Source: Blautia sp. MSJ-9
GTDB taxonomy: Bacteria; Bacillota; Clostridia; Lachnospirales; Lachnospiraceae
Length of the DNA: 64,000 nucleotides
Reading direction: 5' to 3'
Assembly: GCF_018919065.1 (NCBI RefSeq)
Contig: NZ_JAHLQG010000018.1
Coordinates: 1 to 64,000 of the forward strand
Each line of letters starts with the position of its first letter. Position 1 is the first letter of the stretch. This document shows, one piece after another, positions 43,310 to 52,703 of the stretch. The translations under genes were made by a program, and so were the position numbers. Below the pieces are notes generated by a model that saw only the letters and a list, made by a program, of their open reading frames with translations, did not search any database and was not told the DNA's origin.

Positions 43310-43381
43310 GTCAAAATCCCATCGCCGCAGGCGATTTTCAATGGATTTTGACTCGTAACTGTGAAGGTACTGAACAGTTAC
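43310..43381. repeat. Two inverted repeats in the uvrA leader
   Basis: GTCAAAATCC (43310-43319) with GGATTTTGAC (43343-43352) forms a 10-bp stem with an inner CGCC/GGCG hairpin. Directly after it GTAACTGT (43355-43362) pairs with ACAGTTAC (43374-43381). The second belongs to the dispersed GTAACTG/CAGTTAC family. The last 20 bases are an exact inverted copy of 46544-46563 on the other side of uvrA. Both lie in the presumed uvrA 5' leader. Confidence 0.65.
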
Positions 43382-43470
43382 ATTTTATCCTGCAAACACG
43401 GCACAGATAACTTTTTTACTTAGATATTATAACGGATTCAGACAAGAATGAATAAGAAACGGAGGCAGAC

Positions 43471-46314
43471 ATGGCCGCAGATATATCAAAGAAACAATTT
43501 ATCAGGATCAGAGGAGCGAATGTTAATAATCTTAAGAATTTAAGTGTTGATATTCCGAGAGATAAGTTTGTAGTACTCACCGGACTGAGCGGTTCCGGGA
43601 AGTCTTCACTGGCTTTTGATACTATTTATGCAGAAGGACAGAGACGTTATATGGAGTCTCTGTCTTCCTATGCGCGACAGTTCCTTGGCCAGATGGAGAA
43701 GCCAGATGTAGAGAGTATTGAAGGTCTGCCGCCGGCGATTTCCATTGACCAGAAGTCAACTAACCGCAACCCGCGTTCTACAGTGGGTACTGTGACAGAG
43801 ATTTATGACTATTTCAGACTTCTCTATGCCAGAGTAGGAATTCCGCATTGTCCGAAGTGCGGCAGAGAGATTAAGAAGCAGACAGTTGACCAGATGGTAG
43901 ACAGTATCATGTCTTTTCCGGAGAGAACAAAGATTCAGCTGTTGGCGCCTGTTGTAAGAGGTCGTAAGGGAACTCATGTCAAACTTCTGGACCATGCGAA
44001 GCGAAGCGGCTATGTCCGTGTGCAGATTGACGGAAATATGTATGAGCTTTCTGAGGAAATCAGTCTGGATAAGAATATCAAGCATAACATTGAGATCGTG
44101 GTAGACCGTCTGATCGTGAAACCGGGAATTGAGAAGAGACTTTCAGATTCTATTGAGACCGTACTGGAACTGGCAGACGGACTTCTCATGGTAGATACCA
44201 TGGATGGAAATATTCATAATTTCAGCCAGAGTTTTTCCTGCCCGGATTGTGGAGTGAGCATTGATGAGATTGAGCCGAGAAGTTTCTCCTTCAATAATCC
44301 GTTTGGTGCCTGCCCGGACTGTCTGGGACTTGGATATAAGATGGAATTTGATATTGACCTGATGATCCCGGATAAATCTTTAAGCATTCTGGAAGGAGCG
44401 ATTGCGGTAACCGGATGGCAGTCCTGTACAAGTGAGGGAAGCTTTTCACGGGCAATCCTGGATGCACTTGCCAGAGAGTATGATTTCAGTCTGGCAACAC
44501 CATTTGAAGATTATCCGGAGAAAATCAAGGATATTCTGATCAACGGAACGAACGGACATTCCGTTAAGGTTTATTATAAGGGACAGCGCGGAGAGGGTGT
44601 TTATGATGTGGCATTCCCCGGACTGATCCGAAATGTGGAGCAGCGTTACAGAGAGACTGGTTCAGATACCATGAAGCAGGAGTATGAATCTTTCATGCAG
44701 ATCACTCCGTGTAAAACCTGTAAGGGTCAGCGATTGAAGAAAGCGTCTCTGGCAGTGACTGTTGCGGATAAGAATATTTATGAGATCACGAACCTTTCTA
44801 TAGAGAAGCTGAAGGCCTTTCTTGCAGATATGCAGCTTACGCAACAGCAGCAGCTTATCGGCAAGCAGATTCTGAAGGAGATCAAAGCGCGAGTAAGCTT
44901 TTTGTCAGATGTAGGTCTGGATTATCTTTCTCTGGGACGTGCTACCGGAACTCTTTCCGGAGGTGAAGCACAGAGAATTCGTCTGGCTACACAGATCGGT
45001 TCCGGACTGGTAGGTGTTGCCTATATTCTGGATGAGCCAAGTATTGGTCTTCATCAGAGAGATAATGACAGACTTCTCAGTTCTCTGATGAAACTGCGTG
45101 ACCTTGGAAACAGTCTGATCGTTGTGGAACATGATGAAGATACTATGCGTGCAGCAGACTGTATTGTAGATATCGGACCTGGAGCAGGAGAACATGGAGG
45201 ACAATTGGTTGCCATGGGAACTGCCGAGGATCTGATGAAGAATGAGAATTCAGTTACAGGTGCCTATCTGAGTGGGAAATTGAAGATTCCAGTACCAGCA
45301 GAGAGACGTAAGCCAACTGGTTTTCTGACCATTAAGGGAGCGGCGGAGAACAATCTTAAGAATATTGATGTGAAGATTCCTCTTGGAATTATGACCTGCA
45401 TTACCGGTGTTTCAGGTTCGGGCAAGAGTTCTCTGATCAATGAGATCCTTTATAAACATCTTGCAAGAGATCTGAACCGCGCAAGAGTGATCCCTGGCAA
45501 GCACAAGGATATCCTTGGGGTGGACCAGCTGGACAAGGTAATCAATATTGACCAGTCACCGATCGGACGTACACCGAGATCGAACCCTGCAACTTATACA
45601 GGCGTGTTTGACCAGATCCGTGATCTTTTTGCTGCAACAGCAGATGCCAAGGCAAGAGGATATAAGAAAGGACGTTTCAGCTTTAATGTAAAGGGCGGCA
45701 GGTGTGAAGCCTGCAGTGGCGATGGTATCATCAAGATCGAGATGCATTTCCTCCCGGATGTCTATGTACCATGTGAAGTCTGCAAAGGCAGAAGATATAA
45801 CAGAGAAACTCTGGAAGTGAGGTATAAGGATAAGAGCATTTATGATGTGTTAAACATGACAGTGGAGGAAGCATTGACATTTTTTGAAAATGTTCCTTCT
45901 ATTAAAAGAAAGATCCAGACACTGTATGATGTAGGGCTTTCCTATATCCGGCTGGGACAGCCGTCCACAGAACTTTCCGGAGGAGAGGCGCAGAGAATTA
46001 AACTTGCGACAGAGCTGAGTAAGAGAAGTACAGGTAAGACGATCTATATCCTGGATGAGCCGACAACCGGACTTCATTTTGCAGATGTGCACAAACTGGT
46101 AGAGATTCTGAAGCGTCTGTCAGAGGGCGGTAATACAGTAGTTGTGATCGAACATAATCTGGATGTGATCAAGACAGCGGACTATATTATTGATATTGGT
46201 CCGGAGGGCGGTGACAAGGGAGGCACTGTGGTAGCACAGGGAACTCCGGAGGAAATCGCACAGTCACCAGTCTCTTATACTGGAAAATATGTAAAAAAAT
46301 ATCTGGAAGATTAG
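43471..46314 (+). CDS. uvrA: Excinuclease ABC subunit A
   Basis: A 947-residue DNA damage-recognition ATPase, normal length. Two ABC modules are present: Walker [10 protein letters not shown] near 37 and GVSGSGKSS near 648, signature sequences [12 protein letters not shown] near 495 and [12 protein letters not shown] near 836, with Walker [12 protein letters not shown] and [11 protein letters not shown]. Zinc-binding cysteines are seen in CPDCGVSI and CPDCLGLG, and in CEACSGDG and [18 protein letters not shown] precedes the ATG. uvrB and uvrC are not in the window. The stop codon lies inside the left terminal repeat of a MITE-like element. Confidence 0.97.
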   Translation: MAADISKKQFIRIRGANVNNLKNLSVDIPRDKFVVLTGLSGSGKSSLAFDTIYAEGQRRYMESLSSYARQFLGQMEKPDVESIEGLPPAISIDQKSTNRNPRSTVGTVTEIYDYFRLLYARVGIPHCPKCGREIKKQTVDQMVDSIMSFPERTKIQLLAPVVRGRKGTHVKLLDHAKRSGYVRVQIDGNMYELSEEISLDKNIKHNIEIVVDRLIVKPGIEKRLSDSIETVLELADGLLMVDTMDGNIHNFSQSFSCPDCGVSIDEIEPRSFSFNNPFGACPDCLGLGYKMEFDIDLMIPDKSLSILEGAIAVTGWQSCTSEGSFSRAILDALAREYDFSLATPFEDYPEKIKDILINGTNGHSVKVYYKGQRGEGVYDVAFPGLIRNVEQRYRETGSDTMKQEYESFMQITPCKTCKGQRLKKASLAVTVADKNIYEITNLSIEKLKAFLADMQLTQQQQLIGKQILKEIKARVSFLSDVGLDYLSLGRATGTLSGGEAQRIRLATQIGSGLVGVAYILDEPSIGLHQRDNDRLLSSLMKLRDLGNSLIVVEHDEDTMRAADCIVDIGPGAGEHGGQLVAMGTAEDLMKNENSVTGAYLSGKLKIPVPAERRKPTGFLTIKGAAENNLKNIDVKIPLGIMTCITGVSGSGKSSLINEILYKHLARDLNRARVIPGKHKDILGVDQLDKVINIDQSPIGRTPRSNPATYTGVFDQIRDLFAATADAKARGYKKGRFSFNVKGGRCEACSGDGIIKIEMHFLPDVYVPCEVCKGRRYNRETLEVRYKDKSIYDVLNMTVEEALTFFENVPSIKRKIQTLYDVGLSYIRLGQPSTELSGGEAQRIKLATELSKRSTGKTIYILDEPTTGLHFADVHKLVEILKRLSEGGNTVVVIEHNLDVIKTADYIIDIGPEGGDKGGTVVAQGTPEEIAQSPVSYTGKYVKKYLED

Positions 46315-46474
46315 AGCGTGTTTGAAAAATCGTTCCCGCAATCTGCACGCCCCACTTTGCGGTATATTTTGCCCGAATTCGGTTGTCGTAGCCCGCTACG
46401 ACGCCCTCATCCGAACAAAATCTCCCACAAATTGTGACGCACATCTTGCAGAAAGTCTTTTTCAAACACGCTCT
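46311..46474. mobile_element. MITE-like element, longer copy, overlapping the uvrA stop
   Basis: Inverted ends AGAGCGTGTTTGAAAAA (46313-46329) and its exact complement (46458-46474) enclose ~128 bp. The first ~12 and last ~30 inner bases match the 77-bp element at 11431; the middle is missing there. No transposase is encoded, though short frames exist on both strands. The uvrA stop TAG lies in the left end. The rest of the 413-bp gap to the mreB-like gene holds the repeat at 46544 and otherwise nothing recognisable. Confidence 0.75.
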
Positions 46475-46543
46475 GGGGCTTTTCTTTTGGCAGGAAGTTG
46501 TATATAATAGAAGCGATTATCTGACCGAATTATAGCAATCATC

Positions 46544-46563
46544 GTAACTGTTCAGTACCTTCA
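46544..46563. repeat. Copy of the 20-nt repeat that brackets uvrA
   Basis: These 20 bases, starting GTAACTGTTCAG, are the exact reverse complement of 43362-43381. Together the two copies bracket uvrA and its MITE. The core belongs to the dispersed TGAACAG repeat family of this window. Confidence 0.7.
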
Positions 46564-46727
46564 TCGTGGACTGCGGAATAAGTAACGATCATCTAAAATA
46601 ATGTATTTTAATCTTGTTTATCAGAGAGTGAAAATACTTTGTTGAACTGTCTTAAATACATGATTTACAGGGATTACTATAAATGGCAACAGGATATTAA
46701 GAACGTAAGAACAGAAAGGGGATTTCC

Positions 46728-47717
46728 ATGCCGGCAACTGATATTGGAATTGACCTGGGAACCAGGAATAGTCTGGCTTATTCTACAACAAGAGGACTTG
46801 TGTTAAATGAACCTTCTATTGTAGTTTATGATAAGAATACAGAGAAGATCCGGGCAATCGGAGAGGAAGCCCGTATGATGGAGGGAAGGATTACTTCAGA
46901 TCTGGAGATTATCCGGCCGATCAGACAGGGCGTGATCGTTGATTATACAGTTACAGAGAAAATGCTGAAATATTTTATATCCAGGGCAATCGGAAGGAGA
47001 GCGTTTCGCAAGCCGAGGATCAGTATTTGTGTTCCGAGTGGAATTACAGAGATTGAACGAAAGGCAGTAGAAGAAGCGACTTATCAGGCAGGAGCCAGGG
47101 ATGTCTATATGGTAGAGGAGCCTATTGCAGCAGCAATCGGAGCTGGGGTAGATGTGACGAAACCTTTTGGTAATCTGGTTGTGGATATTGGAGCCGGAAC
47201 ATCTGATGTTGCAGTTATCTCACTGGCAGGAGTTGTAGTTTCTGCTTCTGTAAAGGTTGCGGGGGATACTTTTAATCAGGCAATCCTGAATTATGTGAGA
47301 AAGAGCCATGGACTTTTTATCGGTGAGGATATGGCAGAGAAGATCAAAATACAGATCGGAACAGCCAGTGAAGAATCCAATCCAAGAACGATGGAAGTGA
47401 AGGGACGAAATGTGATCACAGGTCTGCCGAAGACGGTGACACTTACATCAGAGGAGATCCGTGTGGCATTGAAGGATTCTACTACCCAGATTGTAGAGAC
47501 TGTACATGGAGTTCTGGAGAAGACACCTCCGGAACTGGCAGCGGACATTGTAGACAGAGGAATTGTGCTTACAGGCGGCGGTGCACTTCTTCATGGAATG
47601 GATACACTGATCGAGCAGAGAACAGGAGTGAGTACACTGACGGTTCAGGATGCAATGAGCGTAGTTGCAGTGGGAACAGGTAAGTACGCAGAGGTAATGG
47701 CACGTTTTGATGGATAA
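46728..47717 (+). CDS. MreB/Mbl-family actin-like protein
   Basis: A 329-residue actin-fold ATPase of the MreB type. Phosphate-binding loops are visible at GIDLGTRNSLAY near 7 (GTxN) and VVDIGAGTSDVAV near 149; the adenosine site is near LTGGGALLHGMD at 281. EEPIAAAIGAGV near 130 is also typical. AGAAAGGGGA precedes the ATG. MreB proteins direct lateral wall synthesis. This copy is not followed by mreC/mreD, so it is likely an Mbl- or MreBH-like paralogue; which one cannot be settled from sequence alone. Confidence 0.9.
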   Translation: MPATDIGIDLGTRNSLAYSTTRGLVLNEPSIVVYDKNTEKIRAIGEEARMMEGRITSDLEIIRPIRQGVIVDYTVTEKMLKYFISRAIGRRAFRKPRISICVPSGITEIERKAVEEATYQAGARDVYMVEEPIAAAIGAGVDVTKPFGNLVVDIGAGTSDVAVISLAGVVVSASVKVAGDTFNQAILNYVRKSHGLFIGEDMAEKIKIQIGTASEESNPRTMEVKGRNVITGLPKTVTLTSEEIRVALKDSTTQIVETVHGVLEKTPPELAADIVDRGIVLTGGGALLHGMDTLIEQRTGVSTLTVQDAMSVVAVGTGKYAEVMARFDG

Positions 47718-47723
47718 AGCAGG

Positions 47724-47752
47724 AGGTACTGCATGTTGCAGTGCCTTTTTGT
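47724..47752 (+). terminator. Terminator of the mreB-like gene
   Basis: AGGTACTGCA (47724-47733) pairs with TGCAGTGCCT (47737-47746, one G-T wobble), with a 3-nt loop and four to five T residues after it. Confidence 0.8.
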
Positions 47753-47776
47753 GTTGTGTAAAAGATTTTTGATTAT

Positions 47777-47830
47777 TGTTCATTGTTAATATCCTGTGAA
47801 GTATCTTGCCGGATACGGAGTGAACAGTAA
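47777..47830. repeat. Dispersed GGAGTGAACAG repeat, copy before recD2
   Basis: TGTTCA at 47777-47782 and the inverted TGAACA within GGAGTGAACAGTAA (47817-47830) frame a segment with further pairing (ATCCTG.. with CCGGAT). It is related to copies at 36877, 52626, 54969 and 58327. Confidence 0.55.
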
Positions 47831-47865
47831 AAGTTTTGGGGAGCAGGAGGTGCAGGAAAAAATAC

Positions 47866-50112
47866 ATGAGCGAAACGGTTACAGGATACATAGATCATAT
47901 TATTTTCAGAAATGAAGATAATGGATACACGGTTATGGTTTTAAAAGATACAAAAGAAGATACGGAATTAACCTGCGTCGGAAGTTTTCCTTCCATCACA
48001 CAGGGCGCCTCTATTGAAGCAACAGGAGTGTATACCCACCATCCTGTGTATGGAAAGCAGTTCCAGATCAGCTCTTTTGTAGAGAAAATGCCTGAGGATA
48101 CAGATGGGATAGAACGTTATCTGGGTTCTGGAGCCATTAAAGGAATTGGTGCTGCTCTGGCAGCCAGAATCGTGCGCAGGTTTGGTGAAGATACGTTGCG
48201 TATTGTGGAAGAAGAACCGGAACGACTGGCAGAAGTAAAGGGAATCAGTGAAAAAAAAGCCAGAGAGATCGCTGCACAGGTATCTGAGAAAACAGATATG
48301 CGAAGGGCTATGATCTTTTTGCAGAAATATGGGATTTCCCTGAATCTGGGAGCAAAGATCTATCAGAAATACAAGGAGTCTGTTTATACAGTGCTCCAGG
48401 AGAATCCTTACAGACTGGCAGAGGATATTTCGGGTGTTGGCTTTAAAATCGCAGATGAGATTGCTGCCAGGATTGGAATTCATGCAGATTCAGATTACAG
48501 AATCCGCAGTGGAATGTTGTATACTCTCCTACAGGCTTCAGGGGAGGGACATACCTATCTTCCAAAGGAGCAGTTATTTACAAGATGTTCCCGTCTTCTG
48601 GGAGTAGATTCGTCCTATATGGAGAAGCATCTGATGGACATGGTCATTGACAGAAAGCTGCTATTGAAGGAGAAGAACGGAGAAACCATTGTCTATCCTG
48701 CACAGTATTATTATCTGGAATTAAATACTGCCCGTATGCTTAATGAGCTGAATATTCTGTGTCCGGAGGATGAGAAGTTTGTTCAGCACAGGATCGAGAT
48801 GATCGAGAAAGATACAGGAACAGTTCTGGATGAAATGCAGAAGAAAGCGGTTACAGAGGCTGCAAGTCATGGTTTATTTATTCTGACCGGTGGACCAGGT
48901 ACAGGTAAAACAACTACGATCAATGCGATCATCCGCTTTTTTGAAGCAGAAGGAGCAGAACTCCGGCTTGCAGCGCCTACCGGGCGTGCTGCCAAGAGGA
49001 TGACAGAGACTACCGGGTATGAGGCACAGACGATTCACCGTCTTCTGGAACTCAATGGAATGCCAGAGGACGAAAGGGACGGTCGTTCTGCTAAATTCGA
49101 GAGAAATGCACAGAATCCGCTGGAGGCGGATGTGATCATTATTGATGAGATGTCTATGGTGGATATTCATCTGATGCATTCCCTTCTTCTTGCAGTAACT
49201 ACTGGAACAAGACTGATCCTGGTAGGAGATGAGAACCAGCTTCCAAGCGTCGGACCGGGAAATGTCCTGAGAGATATTATTCATAGCGGATGTTTTCCGG
49301 TGGTGGAGCTGACAAAGATTTTCAGACAGGCTTCAGAGAGTGATATTGTTGTAAATGCACATAAGATCAACAGAGGTGAGCAGGTACAGATCAGTAATAA
49401 GAGCCGTGACTTTTTCTTTTTGAAAAGATATGATGCAGATATTATCATAAGAGTTGTGATCGCGCTGATCCAGGAGAAACTGCCTCATTATGTGGACGCC
49501 AAGCCTTTTGAGATACAGGTATTGACGCCTATGAGAAAAGGACTTCTGGGAGTAGAACGTCTGAATCAGATTTTGCAGAGATTTCTTAATCCACCGGAGG
49601 AGAGCAAGCCGGAGAAAGCAGTTGGAGAGCGCCTGTTCCGTACCGGAGATAAGGTGATGCAGATCAGGAATAATTATCAGATGGAATGGGAAATCCGTGG
49701 AAGATACGGTATTGTCATTGAGAAAGGTGTGGGTGTTTTTAATGGCGACACCGGAATTCTTAAAGAAATCAATGAGTTTGCAGAGACTGCAGAAGTAGAG
49801 TTTGAGGATGGACGTTTTGCCATTTATTCCTTTAAGCAATTGGAGGAGCTGGAATTGGCATATGCCATTACAATACATAAATCTCAGGGTTCCGAATATC
49901 CGGCAGTGATCCTTCCACTGCTTTCCGGACCGCAGATGCTGCTGAACAGGAATCTTCTTTATACAGCAGTGACCAGAGCACGAAAGTGTGTGACTGTGGT
50001 TGGAAGCGAGGAAACTTTTGCGGAGATGATACGCAATGAAAAACAGCAGAAGCGTTACAGTGCGCTGGATGAGCGGATCATAGAGCTGAGCAATGCGATG
50101 GAAGATGAATAA
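47866..50112 (+). CDS. recD2: RecD2-type ATP-dependent DNA helicase
   Basis: About 748 residues from the ATG at 47866; a TTG start at 47836 would overlap the AGGAGG and is less likely. The N-terminal part has an OB-like region (~1-80) and helix-hairpin-helix units (KGIGAALAARIVRRFG, VKGISEKKAREIAAQ; ~85-150) that are specific to RecD2. The superfamily 1B helicase core has Walker A GGPGTGKTTTINA near 340, IIIDEMSMVDIHL near 420 and the late YAITIHKSQGSEYPAVILPLL near 665. It unwinds DNA 5' to 3' and acts in repair without RecB or RecC. Annotated in Firmicutes as RecD-like or YrrC. Confidence 0.93.
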   Translation: MSETVTGYIDHIIFRNEDNGYTVMVLKDTKEDTELTCVGSFPSITQGASIEATGVYTHHPVYGKQFQISSFVEKMPEDTDGIERYLGSGAIKGIGAALAARIVRRFGEDTLRIVEEEPERLAEVKGISEKKAREIAAQVSEKTDMRRAMIFLQKYGISLNLGAKIYQKYKESVYTVLQENPYRLAEDISGVGFKIADEIAARIGIHADSDYRIRSGMLYTLLQASGEGHTYLPKEQLFTRCSRLLGVDSSYMEKHLMDMVIDRKLLLKEKNGETIVYPAQYYYLELNTARMLNELNILCPEDEKFVQHRIEMIEKDTGTVLDEMQKKAVTEAASHGLFILTGGPGTGKTTTINAIIRFFEAEGAELRLAAPTGRAAKRMTETTGYEAQTIHRLLELNGMPEDERDGRSAKFERNAQNPLEADVIIIDEMSMVDIHLMHSLLLAVTTGTRLILVGDENQLPSVGPGNVLRDIIHSGCFPVVELTKIFRQASESDIVVNAHKINRGEQVQISNKSRDFFFLKRYDADIIIRVVIALIQEKLPHYVDAKPFEIQVLTPMRKGLLGVERLNQILQRFLNPPEESKPEKAVGERLFRTGDKVMQIRNNYQMEWEIRGRYGIVIEKGVGVFNGDTGILKEINEFAETAEVEFEDGRFAIYSFKQLEELELAYAITIHKSQGSEYPAVILPLLSGPQMLLNRNLLYTAVTRARKCVTVVGSEETFAEMIRNEKQQKRYSALDERIIELSNAMEDE

Positions 50113-50228
50113 CAGATAACAAAGAAGAAAACAATTTGTTGGTACCCTAATAGCGAAGAAATAGAGGGAAACGGCAGATAAAGGATGCGTAATGAGCAGA
50201 TATAAAAAATAGCGGAGAGGAACAGGAA

Positions 50229-50939
50229 ATGAAAGTAAGTCGTTTATTAAGCAGAATTCTTGATGTTTTTTACCCCAGACGCTGTCCTGTCTGCCAGAAA
50301 ATCCTGAAGGATCAAAGGCGGATGATCTGTCCGGAATGTGAGAGACTTCTTCGACCTATCGGACATCCAAGGTGCTATAAATGCGGAAAACCCGTTGAAA
50401 AAGGGGAATATTGCAGAGACTGTGAAAGAAGGCAGCATATATTTGAACAGGGAAGAGGGATTTTTGTTTATGACAGCAGGATGAGAAGATCTGTTACCAG
50501 ATACAAGTACTATGGATGCCGGGAATACGGAGATTTTTTTGCAAGGGCAATGTACCGGTATGGACAGAAAGAACTGCGGGAATGGGATCCTGACCTGATC
50601 GTACCAGTTCCTGTGCACAGGTCAAAGGAACGAATGCGGGGATTTAATCAGGCAGCGTATCTGGCAGAACGTCTCAGTCGCTATACAGGGATCCCGGCAG
50701 ATATGGAACTGGTAAAGAAAGTAGTGAAAACCAGATCCCAGAAGAAACTGAACGCACTACAGAGAAGAAAGAATCTTGAGAAAGCTTTTTTTGCGACAAA
50801 GAATGTCAGAGGAAAAAATATTCTGGTGGTGGACGATGTTTATACGACCGGAAGTACCATAGATGCAATGGCAGGATGCCTGAAGAAAAAAGGGGCAGAA
50901 AATGTATATTTTCTTACTGTCTGTATAGGTCGGACATAG
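50229..50939 (+). CDS. comF: ComF family competence/phosphoribosyltransferase-like protein
   Basis: A 236-residue protein. A zinc-ribbon region at the N-terminus has CPVCQK, CPECER, CYKCGK and CRDCER (about 19-69). A phosphoribosyltransferase-type fold follows (~85-235) with DLIVPVPVHRSKERMRGFNQA near 120 and the PRPP-loop VVDDVYTTGSTIDAM near 199. ComF proteins are needed for natural transformation, possibly at the inner face of the DNA uptake machine. GAGAGGAACAGG precedes the ATG. It follows recD2 by 116 bp, a pairing seen in other clostridia. Confidence 0.9.
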   Translation: MKVSRLLSRILDVFYPRRCPVCQKILKDQRRMICPECERLLRPIGHPRCYKCGKPVEKGEYCRDCERRQHIFEQGRGIFVYDSRMRRSVTRYKYYGCREYGDFFARAMYRYGQKELREWDPDLIVPVPVHRSKERMRGFNQAAYLAERLSRYTGIPADMELVKKVVKTRSQKKLNALQRRKNLEKAFFATKNVRGKNILVVDDVYTTGSTIDAMAGCLKKKGAENVYFLTVCIGRT

Positions 50940-51088
50940 GTTGTATATCAGAAAAAACACTTTTCATACATAATGATATATGTTACAATTAATCTGTATG
51001 ATTATATAATGGTACTGGACAAAAGGCAGTGCGAAGCCAGCTGGTATCAGACTTAGTAAAAGGGAAAACATGCAGTAAGGAGTAATTT

Positions 51089-51523
51089 ATGTTAAATGAA
51101 GAGAAGATAAAAATCATGAACAAACTTGCCATGTATGAACAAGGTGAAGGAAAGAAATATCTTCCAGTCAGTAAGTTCTATAGAAGTGATTACATTGGAC
51201 TTGCCATGATTAAAAACTTTTTCATTGTTACGATTGGTTATTGTCTGGTTTTGGCCGGTATCGCAGCGTATTTTGGTGAATACCTGATAGACAATATTCA
51301 TAAGATGAATCTTGTTTCACTGGGAGTGGAAGCGATTTTTGGGTATGTGATCGTACTGGTGGTGTTTTCAGTACTTACCTATATTCAGTATACGGTAAAA
51401 TACCGCAAGGCCAAGAAGAGTGTGAAGAATTATTACGAAGAGCTTACACAGTTAAGCAAAATATACGGCCGTGAAGAGAAAAAATCCTCAGCCAGAGGAG
51501 TTTCAGGAGGATATAAGAGATGA
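51089..51523 (+). CDS. Two-segment membrane protein, unknown function, in the cdaA region
   Basis: A 144-residue protein. A hydrophilic N-terminus of ~42 residues precedes membrane helices at about 44-66 and 84-106, then a basic tail with a short coiled-coil-like stretch (VKYRKAKKSVKNYYEEL). TAAGGAG precedes the ATG. Its stop overlaps the start of the next gene by 4 bp (ATGA), so the two proteins are translationally coupled and may form a complex. The family was not recognised. The downstream c-di-AMP genes suggest, but do not prove, an envelope or turgor role. Confidence 0.7.
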   Translation: MLNEEKIKIMNKLAMYEQGEGKKYLPVSKFYRSDYIGLAMIKNFFIVTIGYCLVLAGIAAYFGEYLIDNIHKMNLVSLGVEAIFGYVIVLVVFSVLTYIQYTVKYRKAKKSVKNYYEELTQLSKIYGREEKKSSARGVSGGYKR

Positions 51524-52614
51524 CAGCATTACTCGAATTGAAACAGAAAATTAAGAATTTATATAGTCAGTATGAGGTTTATATCCTGCCTGTTTTACGT
51601 TTTATCCTTGCTCTGGTTTATTTTGTATGGATTAATTCGAATATGGGATATATGACACAGCTCAATAATATATTTATTGTACTGATCCTGGCACTGATAT
51701 GCTCTATCTTACCGTCCAGCATTATGATTTTTGCAGGTTTTGCATTGATGATCGCCCATAGTTATGCAGTGGGAATAGAAGTTGCAGGATTTATGCTGGT
51801 ACTGATCCTGTTTATGACAATTTTATTCCTGCGATTCAGCGCAGGCAATAATATCGTGCTGGTATTTACCCCACTTTCTTTTGGATTCAGTGTTCCGACA
51901 CTTCTTCCTATAGGAAGCGGACTTCTGTGCAGTGCGGCTTCCGCGCTTCCGGCAGGCTGTGGAGTAATTATTTACTACTTTATCCGTTTTATCCGTGTAC
52001 AGAATAAAATCCTGGAGAATGCGGATGTTGCTATGGCAGATAAATTAAAATTGCTGGCAGACGGAATTGTGCAGAACTGGGGAATGTGGATCACAGTGAT
52101 TGCATTTATTGCTGTAACTTTACTGGTAAATCTGATCCGTACACGTTCTTTTGACTATGCATGGAGAATTGCCATTGTTGCAGGTGGAGTTGTTTATGTT
52201 CTTGTGATCCTGGCAGGCGGATTTTATTTTGGCCTGAATATTAATGTAATCGCACTGATTATTTACACAGTGATCTCTGTTGTGATCGGACTGGTCCTTG
52301 AGTTCTTTGTGTTTGGTGGAGATTATACCCGTACAGAGAGACTGGAATACGAGGACGACGAGTATTACTATTATGTTAAAGCAGTGCCGAAGGCCTCTGT
52401 AGCAACTTCTGAGAGAAGCATTAAGAAGATTAATGGTGAACCTGCAAACGATGAAAAACAGCAGGATAATGTAGTTTCTTATGCAAATCCAATCTTCCAT
52501 GGAGATGAGGAAACAGTACAGATTCCGGAAGATGCAGCTCCTGTAGAGAGGAAGAGAGATATTGACAGCATTGACTTTGAGAAGAAACTGGAAGAATCAT
52601 TAAAGAATCTTTAG
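51520..52614 (+). CDS. Polytopic membrane protein with acidic cytoplasmic tail, unknown function
   Basis: A 364-residue protein with about eight predicted membrane helices (near 22-40, 48-62, 66-80, 86-108, 112-135, 145-160, 190-208, 224-244, 250-272). The C-terminal ~90 residues are hydrophilic, starting with the unusual ERLEYEDDEYYYYVKAVPK and ending in the coiled-coil-like SIDFEKKLEESLKNL. No transporter motif was recognised. It overlaps the preceding gene by 4 bp and lies 89 bp before cdaA, separated by a dispersed repeat. I do not recognise the family; a membrane scaffold or a partner of envelope synthesis is conceivable. Confidence 0.75.
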   Translation: MTALLELKQKIKNLYSQYEVYILPVLRFILALVYFVWINSNMGYMTQLNNIFIVLILALICSILPSSIMIFAGFALMIAHSYAVGIEVAGFMLVLILFMTILFLRFSAGNNIVLVFTPLSFGFSVPTLLPIGSGLLCSAASALPAGCGVIIYYFIRFIRVQNKILENADVAMADKLKLLADGIVQNWGMWITVIAFIAVTLLVNLIRTRSFDYAWRIAIVAGGVVYVLVILAGGFYFGLNINVIALIIYTVISVVIGLVLEFFVFGGDYTRTERLEYEDDEYYYYVKAVPKASVATSERSIKKINGEPANDEKQQDNVVSYANPIFHGDEETVQIPEDAAPVERKRDIDSIDFEKKLEESLKNL

Positions 52615-52625
52615 GGAAAATGCTG

Positions 52626-52652
52626 GTTACTGTTTGTAGAGTGAACAGTGAT
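52626..52652. repeat. Dispersed repeat, copy before cdaA
   Basis: GTTACTG (52626-52632) followed at 52640-52652 by AGTGAACAGTGAT. This is a shortened member of the family at 54969 and 58327. Confidence 0.55.
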
Positions 52653-52703
52653 AAACTTTAAGATACTGCTTATGCAGGGAATAATAAGGGAAAGGAGAAC
52701 CGT

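Noticed and set aside
46187..46507. Short frames on both strands across the MITE-like element
   Set aside because: They arise from the repeat, overlap the uvrA end and have no ribosome binding site; not counted as genes.
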